Positions 1 to 8,737 of a stretch of DNA of 33,267 bases are shown here, in pieces (position 1 is the stretch's first letter; every line of letters starts with the position of its first letter). The translations under genes and the position numbers were made by a program. The notes beneath the pieces are model-generated. The model was not told the DNA's origin and ran no database searches. It was given only the letters and a program-made list of their open reading frames with translations. This stretch comes from Enterococcus gallinarum NBRC 100675 (GTDB lineage Bacteria > Bacillota > Bacilli > Lactobacillales > Enterococcaceae): positions 1-33,267 of the forward strand of contig NZ_BCQE01000036.1 of assembly GCF_001544275.1 (NCBI RefSeq), written 5' to 3'.

Positions 1-1
1 G

Positions 2-76
2 ATTACAGATTCTCATATCACACAAGAGCAGAAAGCTGAACTGGATGGCTTGCGTGTCAACTTGTTGATTGCTTAG
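2..76 (+). CDS. Possible 3' end of an unidentified gene (partial)
   Basis: An open frame runs from the window edge to a TAG stop and encodes about 24 residues ending in ...VNLLIA. It is the longest-open plus-strand frame at the edge and precedes a bidirectional terminator shared with uvrC, which fits a convergent gene ending here. No family can be recognised from so few residues, and an open stretch of this length arises easily by chance. Treat it as a tentative fragment. Confidence 0.3.
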   Translation: MTDSHITQEQKAELDGLRVNLLIA

Positions 77-123
77 GAAAACATATCTAGATATCTGGGT
101 AACGAATTTTGTGAAAGAGCCAT

Positions 124-190
124 CTAAGAGACAGGCCTGAAAGGGAACGAAACATTCCGCTATTCCCTTGAGAGCACGTTTATGTCTTAG
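124..190. repeat. Short structured element with a partial copy near 29.7 kb
   Basis: The stretch begins CTAAGAGACAGGCCT and ends GTTTATGTCTTAG. Its ends pair as CTAAGA-ga-CA with TGTCTTAG, and an inner AAGGGAA pairs with TTCCCTT. A second stretch at 29722-29824 starts with a 14/15 match (CTAAGAGACAGGCTT) and ends GTTTACTTAG. The shared ends suggest a dispersed palindromic repeat or structured RNA. The interiors differ, so this is a tentative call from sequence reading only. Confidence 0.3.
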
Positions 191-226
191 TGGCCTTTCC
201 AAACAATTCGATGATTCATTCCAGCA

Positions 227-261
227 AAAACCACGTCCGAGTGTTTCTAGGACGTGGTTTT
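227..261. terminator. Bidirectional rho-independent terminator at the uvrC 3' end
   Basis: AAAACCACGTCC pairs perfectly with GGACGTGGTTTT across an 11-nt loop. T-rich tails follow on both strands, so it can end uvrC (minus) and any gene entering from the left (plus). The stem overlaps the last uvrC codons. Confidence 0.8.
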
Positions 262-2037
262 CTTTTGATCGGATAATTTTTCTAAAATTGTTTCGGCAAT
301 GGCTTGCGGAATGCCCGCTTGCTGGATCTCTGCCACGGAAGCTGCTTGAATGTTTTTCAGCGATTTGAAGGTTTTCATTAGCTGTTGCTTACGTTTTGGT
401 CCTAAACCAGGAATTTCATCCAATCTTGAAGAGAAACTGTTCTTGCTGCGCAATTGTCTGTGGAAAGTAATGGCAAACCGATGAACTTCATCTTGGATTC
501 TTTGCAGCAAAAAGAATTCGACTGAATTTCGTTCGAGCTGAATCGGCTGCAGATCATCGCCAAACAGTAACTCACTGGTTTTATGTTTATTGTTTTTGAC
601 AAGACCAGCTACTGGAATATCTAATCCTAACTGGTTATGCAAGACATCTTGTGCGGCGCCTACTTGACCTTTCCCACCATCGATGACGATCAAGTCAGGA
701 AATGGCAATTTCTCTTTCAAAACTCGCGAGTAGCGCCGGTAGATCACTTCCTGCATCGAACCATAATCATCACCGCCTTGTGCGGTTTTGATTTTGTATT
801 TTCGGTAATCATCTTTTGAAGGCTTGCCGTCCACAAAGACGACCATTGCAGAAACTGGATCGGTTCCCATAATGTGAGAGTTGTCAAACGCCTCGATGCG
901 ATAAGGGGCCGAAATGCCCATGGCTTCACCTAATTTTTCCACCGCCCCGATGGTTCGTTCTTCTGTCCGCTCGATGAGAGCAAACTTCTGATCCAATGCG
1001 ATTTGCGCGTTTTTATTGGCTAAGTCGACCAATTTTTTCTTGTCACCTCGTTGTGGCTGCAAGACTTTCGTTTTTAGCAGCACTTCTAGAGGTTCCCGTT
1101 CAATCGTTTGGGGGACAAAAATTTCTTTTGGGATGAAGTGCTCGTTCTTTTGGTAGAATTGACCGATGAATGTCAAAAAGTCTTCTTCCGCTTCGTTGTA
1201 AAAAGGAAACAAGGAGACTTCCCGCTCAATCAATTTTCCTTGGCGGATAAAGAACACTTGGACACACATCCAGCCTTTGTCCACACTGTAACCGAAGACG
1301 TCGCGATCAAGCAGATCGGTCAAAGTCATCTTTTGACGCGTCATAACGGTATCGATGGCTTGGATTTGATCGCGCAGTTCCGCAGCACGTTCAAATTCAA
1401 GGGATTCAATCGCTTCGCCCATTTTTTCCTTTAGTTCTTTTTGGATCTCAACATGGCTACCGTGGAAAAAGTGTTTGACTTGATCAACGATTTTTCGGTA
1501 TTCCTTGGGATCCATGTGATGAACGTAAGGACAGACGCACTGTCCCAAATGATAGTAGAGACAAGGGCGTTTTTGCGATGCACCACATTTGCGTAATGGA
1601 AACAAGCGGTCCAAGATCCGTTTTGTTTCATTCGCTGCTCGGGCATCCGGATAAGGACCGAAGTAAAGCGCACCATCTTTCAACACTTTGCGGGTGATGA
1701 TCAATTTAGGATAGCGTTCATTCGTAACTTTGATAAATGGATAGGACTTGTCGTCCTTCAACATAATATTGTATTTTGGTTTGTTTTTTTGAATGAGATT
1801 GATTTCTAACAAAAGCGCTTCAGTATTGGATTCAGTGACGACATATTCAAAGTCGGCGATCTCCTGAACTAAGCGTTCCGTTTTCGTGTCATGACTTCCT
1901 GTAAAATAGGAACGTACACGATTTTTTAAAATCTTCGCCTTACCTACATAGATGATCGTACCATTTTTGTCTTTCATCAAGTAACAACCAGGTTGATCGG
2001 GTAAGAGAGCTAATTTGTTTTTGATCTGTTCCTTCAT
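247..2037 (-). CDS. uvrC: UvrABC excinuclease subunit C
   Basis: UvrC makes the two incisions beside a DNA lesion in nucleotide excision repair, acting with UvrA and UvrB. The 596-residue length is normal for the family. An N-terminal GIY-YIG nuclease domain spans about residues 14-95 (GCYLM...IIYVGKAK). A cysteine cluster follows (Cys151, 159, 167, 169), then a UVR helix pair that contacts UvrB (about 200-238, ending LRDQIQAID), the RNase H-like nuclease domain (IEAFDNSH..., [12 protein letters not shown]) and a C-terminal helix-hairpin-helix ([13 protein letters not shown]). The ATG follows an AAAGGA site. The gene has its own promoter and terminator and appears monocistronic. The last cysteine of the cluster is shifted relative to the CLAPC-type arrangement of many UvrC proteins (here CVCPY). 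Confidence 0.97.
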   Translation of the reverse strand: MKEQIKNKLALLPDQPGCYLMKDKNGTIIYVGKAKILKNRVRSYFTGSHDTKTERLVQEIADFEYVVTESNTEALLLEINLIQKNKPKYNIMLKDDKSYPFIKVTNERYPKLIITRKVLKDGALYFGPYPDARAANETKRILDRLFPLRKCGASQKRPCLYYHLGQCVCPYVHHMDPKEYRKIVDQVKHFFHGSHVEIQKELKEKMGEAIESLEFERAAELRDQIQAIDTVMTRQKMTLTDLLDRDVFGYSVDKGWMCVQVFFIRQGKLIEREVSLFPFYNEAEEDFLTFIGQFYQKNEHFIPKEIFVPQTIEREPLEVLLKTKVLQPQRGDKKKLVDLANKNAQIALDQKFALIERTEERTIGAVEKLGEAMGISAPYRIEAFDNSHIMGTDPVSAMVVFVDGKPSKDDYRKYKIKTAQGGDDYGSMQEVIYRRYSRVLKEKLPFPDLIVIDGGKGQVGAAQDVLHNQLGLDIPVAGLVKNNKHKTSELLFGDDLQPIQLERNSVEFFLLQRIQDEVHRFAITFHRQLRSKNSFSSRLDEIPGLGPKRKQQLMKTFKSLKNIQAASVAEIQQAGIPQAIAETILEKLSDQKKTTS

Positions 2038-2105
2038 TTCAGGGTCCTTTCTAGGTGGTCGTTCACATCTGTTTTACTTTATAGGGGAACGTCAGAGCCC
2101 CTATT

Positions 2106-2133
2106 ATTCTATCACAAAATAATTAAGAAACAA
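2106..2133 (-). promoter_or_regulatory. uvrC promoter
   Basis: On the minus strand, TTGTTT (2128-2133) and TAGAAT (2106-2111) are separated by 16 nt, with a TG one base upstream of the -10 (extended -10). Downstream, ATAGGGG and CCCCTAT form a 7-bp inverted repeat in the early leader. No LexA-type box was recognised. Confidence 0.55.
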
Positions 2134-2215
2134 TGAATGAGTTTTTTTACCAAAAAAATCAGTTCAATCGTAAGAAAAGATTAAGAAGTTGCCTGATGGC
2201 ATCAAGAGACACCGA

Positions 2216-3043
2216 TTATTCCTCCTGCCATTGTCGGATAAAAGAAGCACAAGCAGCAAATTCTTTATAGGAATCGCGGGTCCGTTTGACCAAATAAAAT
2301 TGGCGGCGATAACGCTCGCCTAAATCTTCATGGGGGACATCTCCAGCAGCTCGTGCAGAAATGATTGAACAGCCGAAGCCTTTTTTCAACAATGCAACGA
2401 TCATCTCATTATTGGCGATTTGTAAAATAGGCGTCTGGATATTTTGCTCTTCTAGATAGCGTTTCATATAATAATAAACCCCAGAACTTTGTTCTCGCAC
2501 AAGCCACGGTCCGACTGCCGGATCGCCAGCCAATACTAGCTGGTCACTCATCAATGGGTATCGCTCCACGGTAGCAGCGGATAAGGGCTTTTCAATGATC
2601 CCTAGGTCAAGCTCGTGTTGCTCTACCGCATGCAGGACAGCGGCAGAGTTCATCATCTCTACTTGAAATTGGATGTGGGGAAAGCGAGTGTATAAGCGCA
2701 TCAGCAAATCCGGCAGCAAATAGATCGCAAAAGTATGGGAAACACCTATCCGGCATGGAACCAACTGTTGCGTACCTTGTTGGATCTCTTGATAGAGATG
2801 CTGCCAATCGTCCAATAAATTCAGCCCTCTTTGATAAAGCAGGTGAGCTTGTGGGGTTGCTGAAATGTTCATGCGGCCATTTCGAATGAAAAGTTGGGTG
2901 CTCAATTCTTCTTCTAATTGTTTGATATGGGCGGAGACGGTAGGTTGAGACACGAACAGCAACTCAGCGGCTTTCGAGAAATTCTGTGTTTCGTAAACGA
3001 TTTTGAACGTTTCTAGTTTTTCCAGCAGTGTAATCACTTCCAT
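2216..3043 (-). CDS. LysR-family regulator divergent from a YeiH-type transporter
   Basis: A typical LysR-type transcriptional regulator. The N-terminal winged HTH covers about residues 5-63 (NFSKAAELLFVSQPTVSAHIKQL) and is followed by a periplasmic-binding-protein-like effector domain from about 88. At 275 residues it is slightly shorter than the usual 290-310. The ATG has an AGGA site ten bases upstream. It is divergent from the membrane protein at 3135, and the intergenic region holds an interrupted palindrome; this arrangement is common for LysR regulators that control their divergent neighbour. LysR/YeiH pairs are widespread, and some relatives (CysL/YeiE types) respond to sulfur or metabolic signals, but the effector here cannot be read from sequence. 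Confidence 0.9.
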   Translation of the reverse strand: MEVITLLEKLETFKIVYETQNFSKAAELLFVSQPTVSAHIKQLEEELSTQLFIRNGRMNISATPQAHLLYQRGLNLLDDWQHLYQEIQQGTQQLVPCRIGVSHTFAIYLLPDLLMRLYTRFPHIQFQVEMMNSAAVLHAVEQHELDLGIIEKPLSAATVERYPLMSDQLVLAGDPAVGPWLVREQSSGVYYYMKRYLEEQNIQTPILQIANNEMIVALLKKGFGCSIISARAAGDVPHEDLGERYRRQFYLVKRTRDSYKEFAACASFIRQWQEE

Positions 3044-3061
3044 TATAAAATCCTATTAAAA

Positions 3062-3085
3062 CTATTATATCAATAAATGTTATAG
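3062..3085. promoter_or_regulatory. Candidate LysR operator between divergent genes
   Basis: A 24-bp interrupted palindrome has the outer arms CTAT and ATAG, with further symmetric A/T positions inside. It includes a T-N11-A spacing typical of LysR boxes. It covers a TATAAT on the minus strand (3064-3069) that could be the -10 of the LysR gene, which would give autoregulation, and lies just upstream of the -10 of the exporter gene. Confidence 0.4.
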
Positions 3086-3100
3086 ATGAAAAATGCTGTG

Positions 3101-3106
3101 TATAAT
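3101..3106 (+). promoter_or_regulatory. -10 box of the YeiH-type gene
   Basis: A perfect TATAAT puts transcription start near 3113. That falls almost on the upstream in-frame ATG at 3117 and supports initiation at the ATG at 3135. The -35 region is poor, as expected for an activator-dependent promoter. Confidence 0.5.
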
Positions 3107-3134
3107 ATAAGGCAGTATGAAAGGATGGACAAGA

Positions 3135-4151
3135 ATGAATGTTGAAAAAATCAAACCCGTCAATCTGCAGCCATTTTTACCTGGCTTGTTGTTATCATTT
3201 ATTGTAGCGGCTGTAGCGAAAGTCTTGGCTCTTTGGCTGCCGCAATTAGGAGGAGCGACTTTGGCGATTTTATTAGGGATCGTTCTAGGCAATACGTTCT
3301 TCAATCAAAAACAGTATGCGCAAGGAACGAAATTTGCAGAAAGTCGGCTTTTAGAATATTCGGTTGTATTGCTAGGATTTACTGTTACCTTTCAAACGAT
3401 CAGTGAGATGGGGATTCGTGGTTTTGTTTTCATCGTATTGATGATGACGATCGTTATTACTGCGGCTTACTTGATTGGCAAGAAGTTGGGATTCAATCAA
3501 AAAATGAGTTTGATGATGGCAGGAGGCAATGCGGTCTGCGGTTCTTCTGCGATTGGCGCGATTGCACCAGCCATCCAAGCCGATGATGAAGAAAAAGGGC
3601 AGATCATCACACTCGTCAATTTGTTAGGAACAGTGATGATGTTGACTTTGCCGTTTCTTGGTCTGGCGTTGTTTGGTTCGGATGTTTTACAAAAAAGCGC
3701 ACTGTTGGGAGGAACGCTACAATCCGTAGGGCAAGTCGTAGCGGGTGCCAGCTTACTTGATGCAGAGATTGTCAAATATGCCATGCTGTTTAAGATCGCT
3801 CGGATCATTTTATTGGTCGTGGTGGTTTTGATTTTCGAACGAATGGTGTCGCAACAAAATCAATCCGCATCCGTCGTAAAACAAAAACGATCGTTGCGTA
3901 TTCCTTGGTATGTTTTAGGTTTTTTGCTGATTTGTATCTTGAACAGCTTCGTTGCATTGCCAAGTTGGTTGAATGATGCTGCACATTTCATCAGTACCTG
4001 GTTTGAGACCATCGCCCTTGCAGCAATCGGCTTGCGCTTAGACTTCCGTAAATTCATGAAAGAAGGACCTAAGTTCCTTTTCTATGGACTTTCAGTCGGT
4101 TTGGTTCAAACAATTGCAGCGCTCAGCTTGATCTGGTTGCTGAAAATCTAA
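3135..4151 (+). CDS. YeiH/UPF0324-family membrane protein (putative sulfate exporter family)
   Basis: A polytopic inner-membrane protein with about nine to ten hydrophobic segments and no signal peptide. Family hallmarks are visible, including [20 protein letters not shown] around residue 135 and the C-terminal [11 protein letters not shown] segment. The family is annotated as putative sulfate exporter; the transported substrate is uncertain. I place the start at 3135 because AAAGGA (3120-3125) sits nine bases upstream, while the in-frame ATG at 3117 overlaps that site and lies at the predicted transcription start. The gene is divergent from its probable LysR regulator and followed by a repeat/hairpin element. 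Confidence 0.88.
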   Translation: MNVEKIKPVNLQPFLPGLLLSFIVAAVAKVLALWLPQLGGATLAILLGIVLGNTFFNQKQYAQGTKFAESRLLEYSVVLLGFTVTFQTISEMGIRGFVFIVLMMTIVITAAYLIGKKLGFNQKMSLMMAGGNAVCGSSAIGAIAPAIQADDEEKGQIITLVNLLGTVMMLTLPFLGLALFGSDVLQKSALLGGTLQSVGQVVAGASLLDAEIVKYAMLFKIARIILLVVVVLIFERMVSQQNQSASVVKQKRSLRIPWYVLGFLLICILNSFVALPSWLNDAAHFISTWFETIALAAIGLRLDFRKFMKEGPKFLFYGLSVGLVQTIAALSLIWLLKI

Positions 4152-4164
4152 TACAGGATAAGAA

Positions 4165-4357
4165 AGAGGCTGGGACAGAAGTGTTAAACTCCGAGAAATA
4201 AGGAGGAATACACGGAAATTACTTTTCAAATTTGGGGGTATTTCGACTTATTTCCGAAGGAGTTGCTTCGCCTCTCACCGTTTAGACGTGTTTAGAGCGT
4301 GGAACAAAAGTGTTTTTTACTTTTGTTCCACGCTCTATTTTTGTTGAACGCTCTAAA
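4165..4357. repeat. Repeat-like intergenic element ending in a long perfect hairpin
   Basis: The region opens with AAGAGGCTGGGACAGAAGTG, a phrase like intergenic repeats of enterococci and relatives, and ends with an 18-bp perfect stem. AGAGCGTGGAACAAAAGT (4294-4311) pairs with ACTTTTGTTCCACGCTCT (4319-4336) over a 7-nt loop, followed by T-rich sequence. A further copy of the arm (ACGCTCTAAA, 4348-4357) can pair instead with TTTAGAGCGT (4291-4300). GAAATAAG and CTTATTTC upstream may form another stem. It can end transcription on both strands between the convergent flanking genes. Repeat identity rests on recollection and needs a genome search. Confidence 0.6.
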
Positions 4358-4976
4358 GCATGGCTTGCAAACTTTTTTCAGCGATTTGTTCAATCGGTAG
4401 TAGACCGTACTCTTGGCTACTAAGCAAAAGAATCGGGGTGTGTGGTACGGCTTCTTGTAGTTCTTTTAATGCAAATTGAGCTTCAGGAGTCAGGAGGATC
4501 AAATCAGCAGCTGGCGCTTTTTCTGCGACTTTTGACAAGCTGTACATCTCTACCGCAATCGGCTGCCTTTGAACAGTAAAATATTTCTGTAATTTTAACT
4601 GCAGACGTTGTGTTTGCAGTTCTCCCTCGGTTATCCAGCTGCTGACACTAAAAATCATGATCTGTTTCTCAGATGAGGACAGCTTGTCTGTTTGGATAGT
4701 GGACGGAGTTGCTGGTACTTTTTCCATCGTTTTCCCTCTTTTCTTTTTTGAGAATAAGGAAGCAAAAAAAGTTGGTTTTGTATTGCCTAAAAGAGCATCG
4801 GTTGAAATATGGAACAACTGACTTAGCTTGACTAACATATCCAAATCCGGATAACTGATATTTCGCTCCCATTTAGAAATCGTTTGCGGCGTGACATTCA
4901 ATTGATTAGCCACCTCTTTTTGGGTCATCCTTTTTGCTTTGCGCAACTTTTTGATATTTTCTCCAATCTCTACCAT
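4353..4976 (-). CDS. XRE-family regulator with a C-terminal PTS EIIB-like domain
   Basis: The protein has 207 residues. Residues 6-61 form a Cro/C1-type HTH (MTQKEVANQLNVTPQTISKWER). A basic, low-complexity linker follows (about 64-103). Residues 104-207 resemble lactose/cellobiose-type PTS EIIB proteins: an initial strand IMIFS, then VEMYSLSKVAEKAPAADLILLTPEAQFALKEL (split as ADLILLTPEAQ and ALKEL) and a terminal EYGLLPIEQIAEKSL. In a genuine EIIB the first strand ends in the phosphorylated cysteine; here that position is Ser110 and no cysteine is present. The domain therefore probably senses or docks rather than transferring phosphate. The AAAGGAGG site is ideal. It is divergent from the gene at 5178. 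HTH identification is firm; the EIIB assignment is by pattern. Confidence 0.8.
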   Translation of the reverse strand: MVEIGENIKKLRKAKRMTQKEVANQLNVTPQTISKWERNISYPDLDMLVKLSQLFHISTDALLGNTKPTFFASLFSKKKRGKTMEKVPATPSTIQTDKLSSSEKQIMIFSVSSWITEGELQTQRLQLKLQKYFTVQRQPIAVEMYSLSKVAEKAPAADLILLTPEAQFALKELQEAVPHTPILLLSSQEYGLLPIEQIAEKSLQAML

Positions 4977-5012
4977 CAGAGTAGCCTCCTTTGATTGATA
5001 GGTGCAAGAAAT

Positions 5013-5049
5013 GAATCGTTGAATCAGGAAATAAAGAACGCAACGATTC
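5013..5049. promoter_or_regulatory. Inverted repeat upstream of the XRE gene
   Basis: GAATCGTTG (5013-5021) and CAACGATTC (5041-5049) are perfect inverted copies 19 nt apart. A third related half (TTCGTTGAA) overlaps the second arm. The position just upstream of the regulator's ribosome binding site suggests an operator for autoregulation. Confidence 0.35.
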
Positions 5050-5145
5050 GTTGAATTGCTGATATATTCGCATTTTTCGTCATTTGTAAGGGGAACTAGC
5101 TGATTAAAATGACATGAAAAATTTGTAGTCTAAACCGCTTTCTTC

Positions 5146-5154
5146 TGCTATGAT
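5146..5154 (+). promoter_or_regulatory. Extended -10 promoter of the PUA-like gene
   Basis: TGCTATGAT is an extended -10 element that sets transcription start near 5161, followed by AAGGTG eight bases before the ATG at 5178. A TTGTAG lies 20 nt upstream, too far for a good -35. Confidence 0.4.
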
Positions 5155-5177
5155 AATCGAAAAAAGGTGAAAAGGAA

Positions 5178-5633
5178 ATGGTGAGTTCTTGGGTTGAAGG
5201 CAAAGAAGGAGTAGCGGAGCATCTAGTCTATCTAAACAAAGAAGGCAAAGAGCTGCAGAAATTGTTGGCGGGAGAAAAGAACGCCATCATCCGTGGGGCA
5301 GCAGGGCGCAAATCTCCGTTAGGTGGACGCGCAAAAGTTGGCGACCGTGTCTACTTCGTGGAAACAGGTGGCGATCTTTTAGTTACTCATCGTGGCATGA
5401 TTGAGAACGTGATTGAAACGGAGAAAATGACACCTGAAGAATCACAACAATTTGTTGAGCAGCACCAATCAGAATTAAATTTATCCAAAAAACAAATGGA
5501 GCGTTGGGCAGGAAAGAAATTTTTGGCCATTTATCGAATTGCTGAACTGGAAGCGATTGAACCTTTTACGTATCAACGAGGGAAGAACATGGATGACTGG
5601 GTAATCACTTCTAGTATAGAGGAAATCAAATAA
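5178..5633 (+). CDS. Conserved hypothetical protein, possibly PUA-like (ASCH/EVE type)
   Basis: A 151-residue soluble protein without signal peptide or membrane segments. The centre reads AIIRGAAGRKSPLGGRAKVG-DRVYFVETGG followed by a THRGMIENVIE strand, then KKFLAIYRIAELEAIEPF. The combination of a charged strand, a GDRVYF turn and an internal strand with V..V is reminiscent of the ASCH/EVE PUA-like fold, which binds RNA or modified bases. This is a weak pattern match and I do not recognise the exact family. It ends in a strong bidirectional terminator and is divergent from the XRE gene. Confidence 0.65.
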   Translation: MVSSWVEGKEGVAEHLVYLNKEGKELQKLLAGEKNAIIRGAAGRKSPLGGRAKVGDRVYFVETGGDLLVTHRGMIENVIETEKMTPEESQQFVEQHQSELNLSKKQMERWAGKKFLAIYRIAELEAIEPFTYQRGKNMDDWVITSSIEEIK

Positions 5634-5644
5634 GAAACCTTAAT

Positions 5645-5690
5645 AAAGCGACCACCTGAAAGAACAGTCTTTTAGGTAGTCGCTTTTACT
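5645..5690. terminator. Bidirectional terminator
   Basis: AAAGCGACCACCTGAAAGA pairs with TCTTTTAGGTAGTCGCTTT with few mismatches, followed by T-rich sequence on both strands. It separates the convergent PUA-like gene and the phospho-beta-glucosidase gene. Confidence 0.75.
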
Positions 5691-5714
5691 TTTGGGATAG
5701 TAGCAAGACTTCTG

Positions 5715-7166
<1,452 letters not shown>

Positions 7167-7175
7167 CTAAAAAAG

Positions 7176-8486
7176 TTACGCTTCGATTTTTTGTGAACGG
7201 TTTGAAGCAATCACGAATGGCAAGTAGATCAATACGGAAATCGCCAGACAGACCACACCAACGATTGCAGCTACTGCATTTCCGCCAGTTCCTAGGAACA
7301 AGTTGATGATTCCCGGTGTGGTCCAAGGCACACCGATTGCTGGTGTCGGCATGATCGGCCAAATGACTGTTACAAAATAACCAACTAGAATATTGACCAT
7401 TGGAGTCAATATAAAGGGAATGATCATAATCGGATTCAAGACGATCGGTAACCCGAAGATAATCGGTTCGTTGATCTGAAAGATTCCTGGAACAAGTGAC
7501 ATCTTAGCGATCTCCCGTTGTTCTGGTCGCTTCGAGGCGATGAAAATGGCAATGATCAGCCCTAACGTCATTCCCGTTCCGCCCATATTAGCAAACATGT
7601 CGTTCAAAACGCCCCACGTTTCTTTGTAAGGTACATCCCACAAGGAACCGCCTTGATTGATGAAATCCAAGTTGGCTAAATCTTGTTCTGTAAAAATTGC
7701 TGAACGAACGGCATTCAATGTATTTGGTCCGTGAATCCCGATGGAGAAGAGCAGTGTTTGTAAGAAAGCTAAAATCAAGACACCAACGACATTTCCTCCT
7801 AAATCACGCAACGGACTTTGGATCCCTTTGTAGATCAATTCATTGATGCCCTCTGGCGCAATCATCAGTACTAGGAAATTGATCAATGCGGTAACTGCTA
7901 CGATGATCACGATAGGAATCATTCCAGAAAACGAACGGGAAACTGCCGGCGGTACCATATCGGGCATTTTGATCTGTAATCGTTTGACTTTGAATAGTTT
8001 CGGCAAGAATTCTCCTACCAGACAAGCAACGATCATGGCGACGAATAAGCCTTGTGCGCCTAAATATTGGGTGGAGATGGCATTGACACCGTCAACTGAG
8101 AAAGAAGTCGGATATAAAATCATAAACGCAGCTACACTTGTCAAACCAACTAGTGTCGCATCTGCATCAAAGTGTTTTGCTAGCAGTTGGGCAACCAGAT
8201 AAGCAATGAATACGCTCATGATATTGATGGTTCCGTTAGCAACAGATGCCAGTACTTGCTGGGCACTTTCTAAATTGGGAAAGATTTTTGAGAGTTGAAA
8301 TAATTGCACGATAAAACTATCGTTGGAAAATAAGATATTGTTGACCAAAATAACTAATGAAGAAGAAATCGTCAACGGGAAAATCAACATAAATGCATCA
8401 CGAATCGCTGCGACGTGTCGCTGGTTATTCAATCTGGTGGCAATTGGTACCAAGGACCGGTCTAGTAGATCATTAAATTTTTGCAT
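7176..8486 (-). CDS. PTS EIIC, lactose/cellobiose family
   Basis: The membrane permease of a lactose/cellobiose-type phosphotransferase system, 436 residues with about ten hydrophobic segments. Recognisable family stretches are HVAAIRDAFMLIFPLTI at the N-terminus, GIHGPNTLNAV in the middle and the substrate/phosphotransfer region QINEPIIFGLPIVLNPIMIIPF. It transports a beta-glucoside while the cognate EIIB phosphorylates it. No EIIA or EIIB gene lies next to it, so it must borrow these from another locus. An AAAGGTG site precedes the ATG. It shares a cre-covered promoter with the downstream glycosidase. Confidence 0.93.
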   Translation of the reverse strand: MQKFNDLLDRSLVPIATRLNNQRHVAAIRDAFMLIFPLTISSSLVILVNNILFSNDSFIVQLFQLSKIFPNLESAQQVLASVANGTINIMSVFIAYLVAQLLAKHFDADATLVGLTSVAAFMILYPTSFSVDGVNAISTQYLGAQGLFVAMIVACLVGEFLPKLFKVKRLQIKMPDMVPPAVSRSFSGMIPIVIIVAVTALINFLVLMIAPEGINELIYKGIQSPLRDLGGNVVGVLILAFLQTLLFSIGIHGPNTLNAVRSAIFTEQDLANLDFINQGGSLWDVPYKETWGVLNDMFANMGGTGMTLGLIIAIFIASKRPEQREIAKMSLVPGIFQINEPIIFGLPIVLNPIMIIPFILTPMVNILVGYFVTVIWPIMPTPAIGVPWTTPGIINLFLGTGGNAVAAIVGVVCLAISVLIYLPFVIASNRSQKIEA

Positions 8487-8518
8487 AACAGTAACACCTT
8501 TCTCTATTTGATGGACTT

Positions 8519-8548
8519 ATTATAGCGAAAGGTTGCCTGAAAAAGTAA
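8519..8548 (-). promoter_or_regulatory. Promoter of the EIIC-glycosidase operon
   Basis: On the minus strand TTACTT (8543-8548) and a perfect TATAAT (8519-8524) are spaced 18 nt. The -35 box lies inside a cre-like site, a layout that gives catabolite repression by CcpA. Confidence 0.6.
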
Positions 8549-8557
8549 GCGCATTCG
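8544..8557. promoter_or_regulatory. cre (CcpA) site over the EIIC promoter
   Basis: AGTAAGCGCATTCG matches about 10 of 14 positions of the palindromic cre form TGTAAGCGCTTACA, including the central AAGCGC. It overlaps the -35 element. Confidence 0.55.
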
Positions 8558-8737
8558 TTTTTAGAATCAAATTCTGTGAGGAAGAAATTTATTCCACAGT
8601 CGGAACAAGTGGTTACAAAAAACAGAAAGCAGCAAGACAAACGCTTGATTGCAGCCACTAGTCAGAAAACTGCTGCTGTAAAGCGAGTGTTCTGGCTAGG
8701 GCGTTCTTCGTTGTCTGGTACTTTCTGTGCTCGTTCA

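Larger units (their letters stand above)
8487..8737. other. Intergenic region between RpiR regulator and EIIC
   Basis: Besides the promoter and cre site, the region holds two candidate operators for the RpiR protein: AGAATCAAATTCT (8563-8575) and the near-palindrome GGAAGAAATTTATTCC (8580-8595, 14 of 16 symmetric). A 13-bp stem, CTAGTCAGAAAAC with GTGTTCTGGCTAG (8658-8699, one mismatch and one G-U), lies after the regulator's stop. It lacks a T-tract, so it is at best a weak terminator. No gene is visible. Confidence 0.4.

Noticed and set aside
2161-2215. Terminator of the LysR gene
   Set aside because: Only a 4-bp stem (TGCC/GGCA) is present after the stop, too weak to call.
3117-3134. Upstream ATG as start of the YeiH-type gene
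   Set aside because: It lies at the predicted transcription start and overlaps the AAAGGA site that serves the ATG at 3135.
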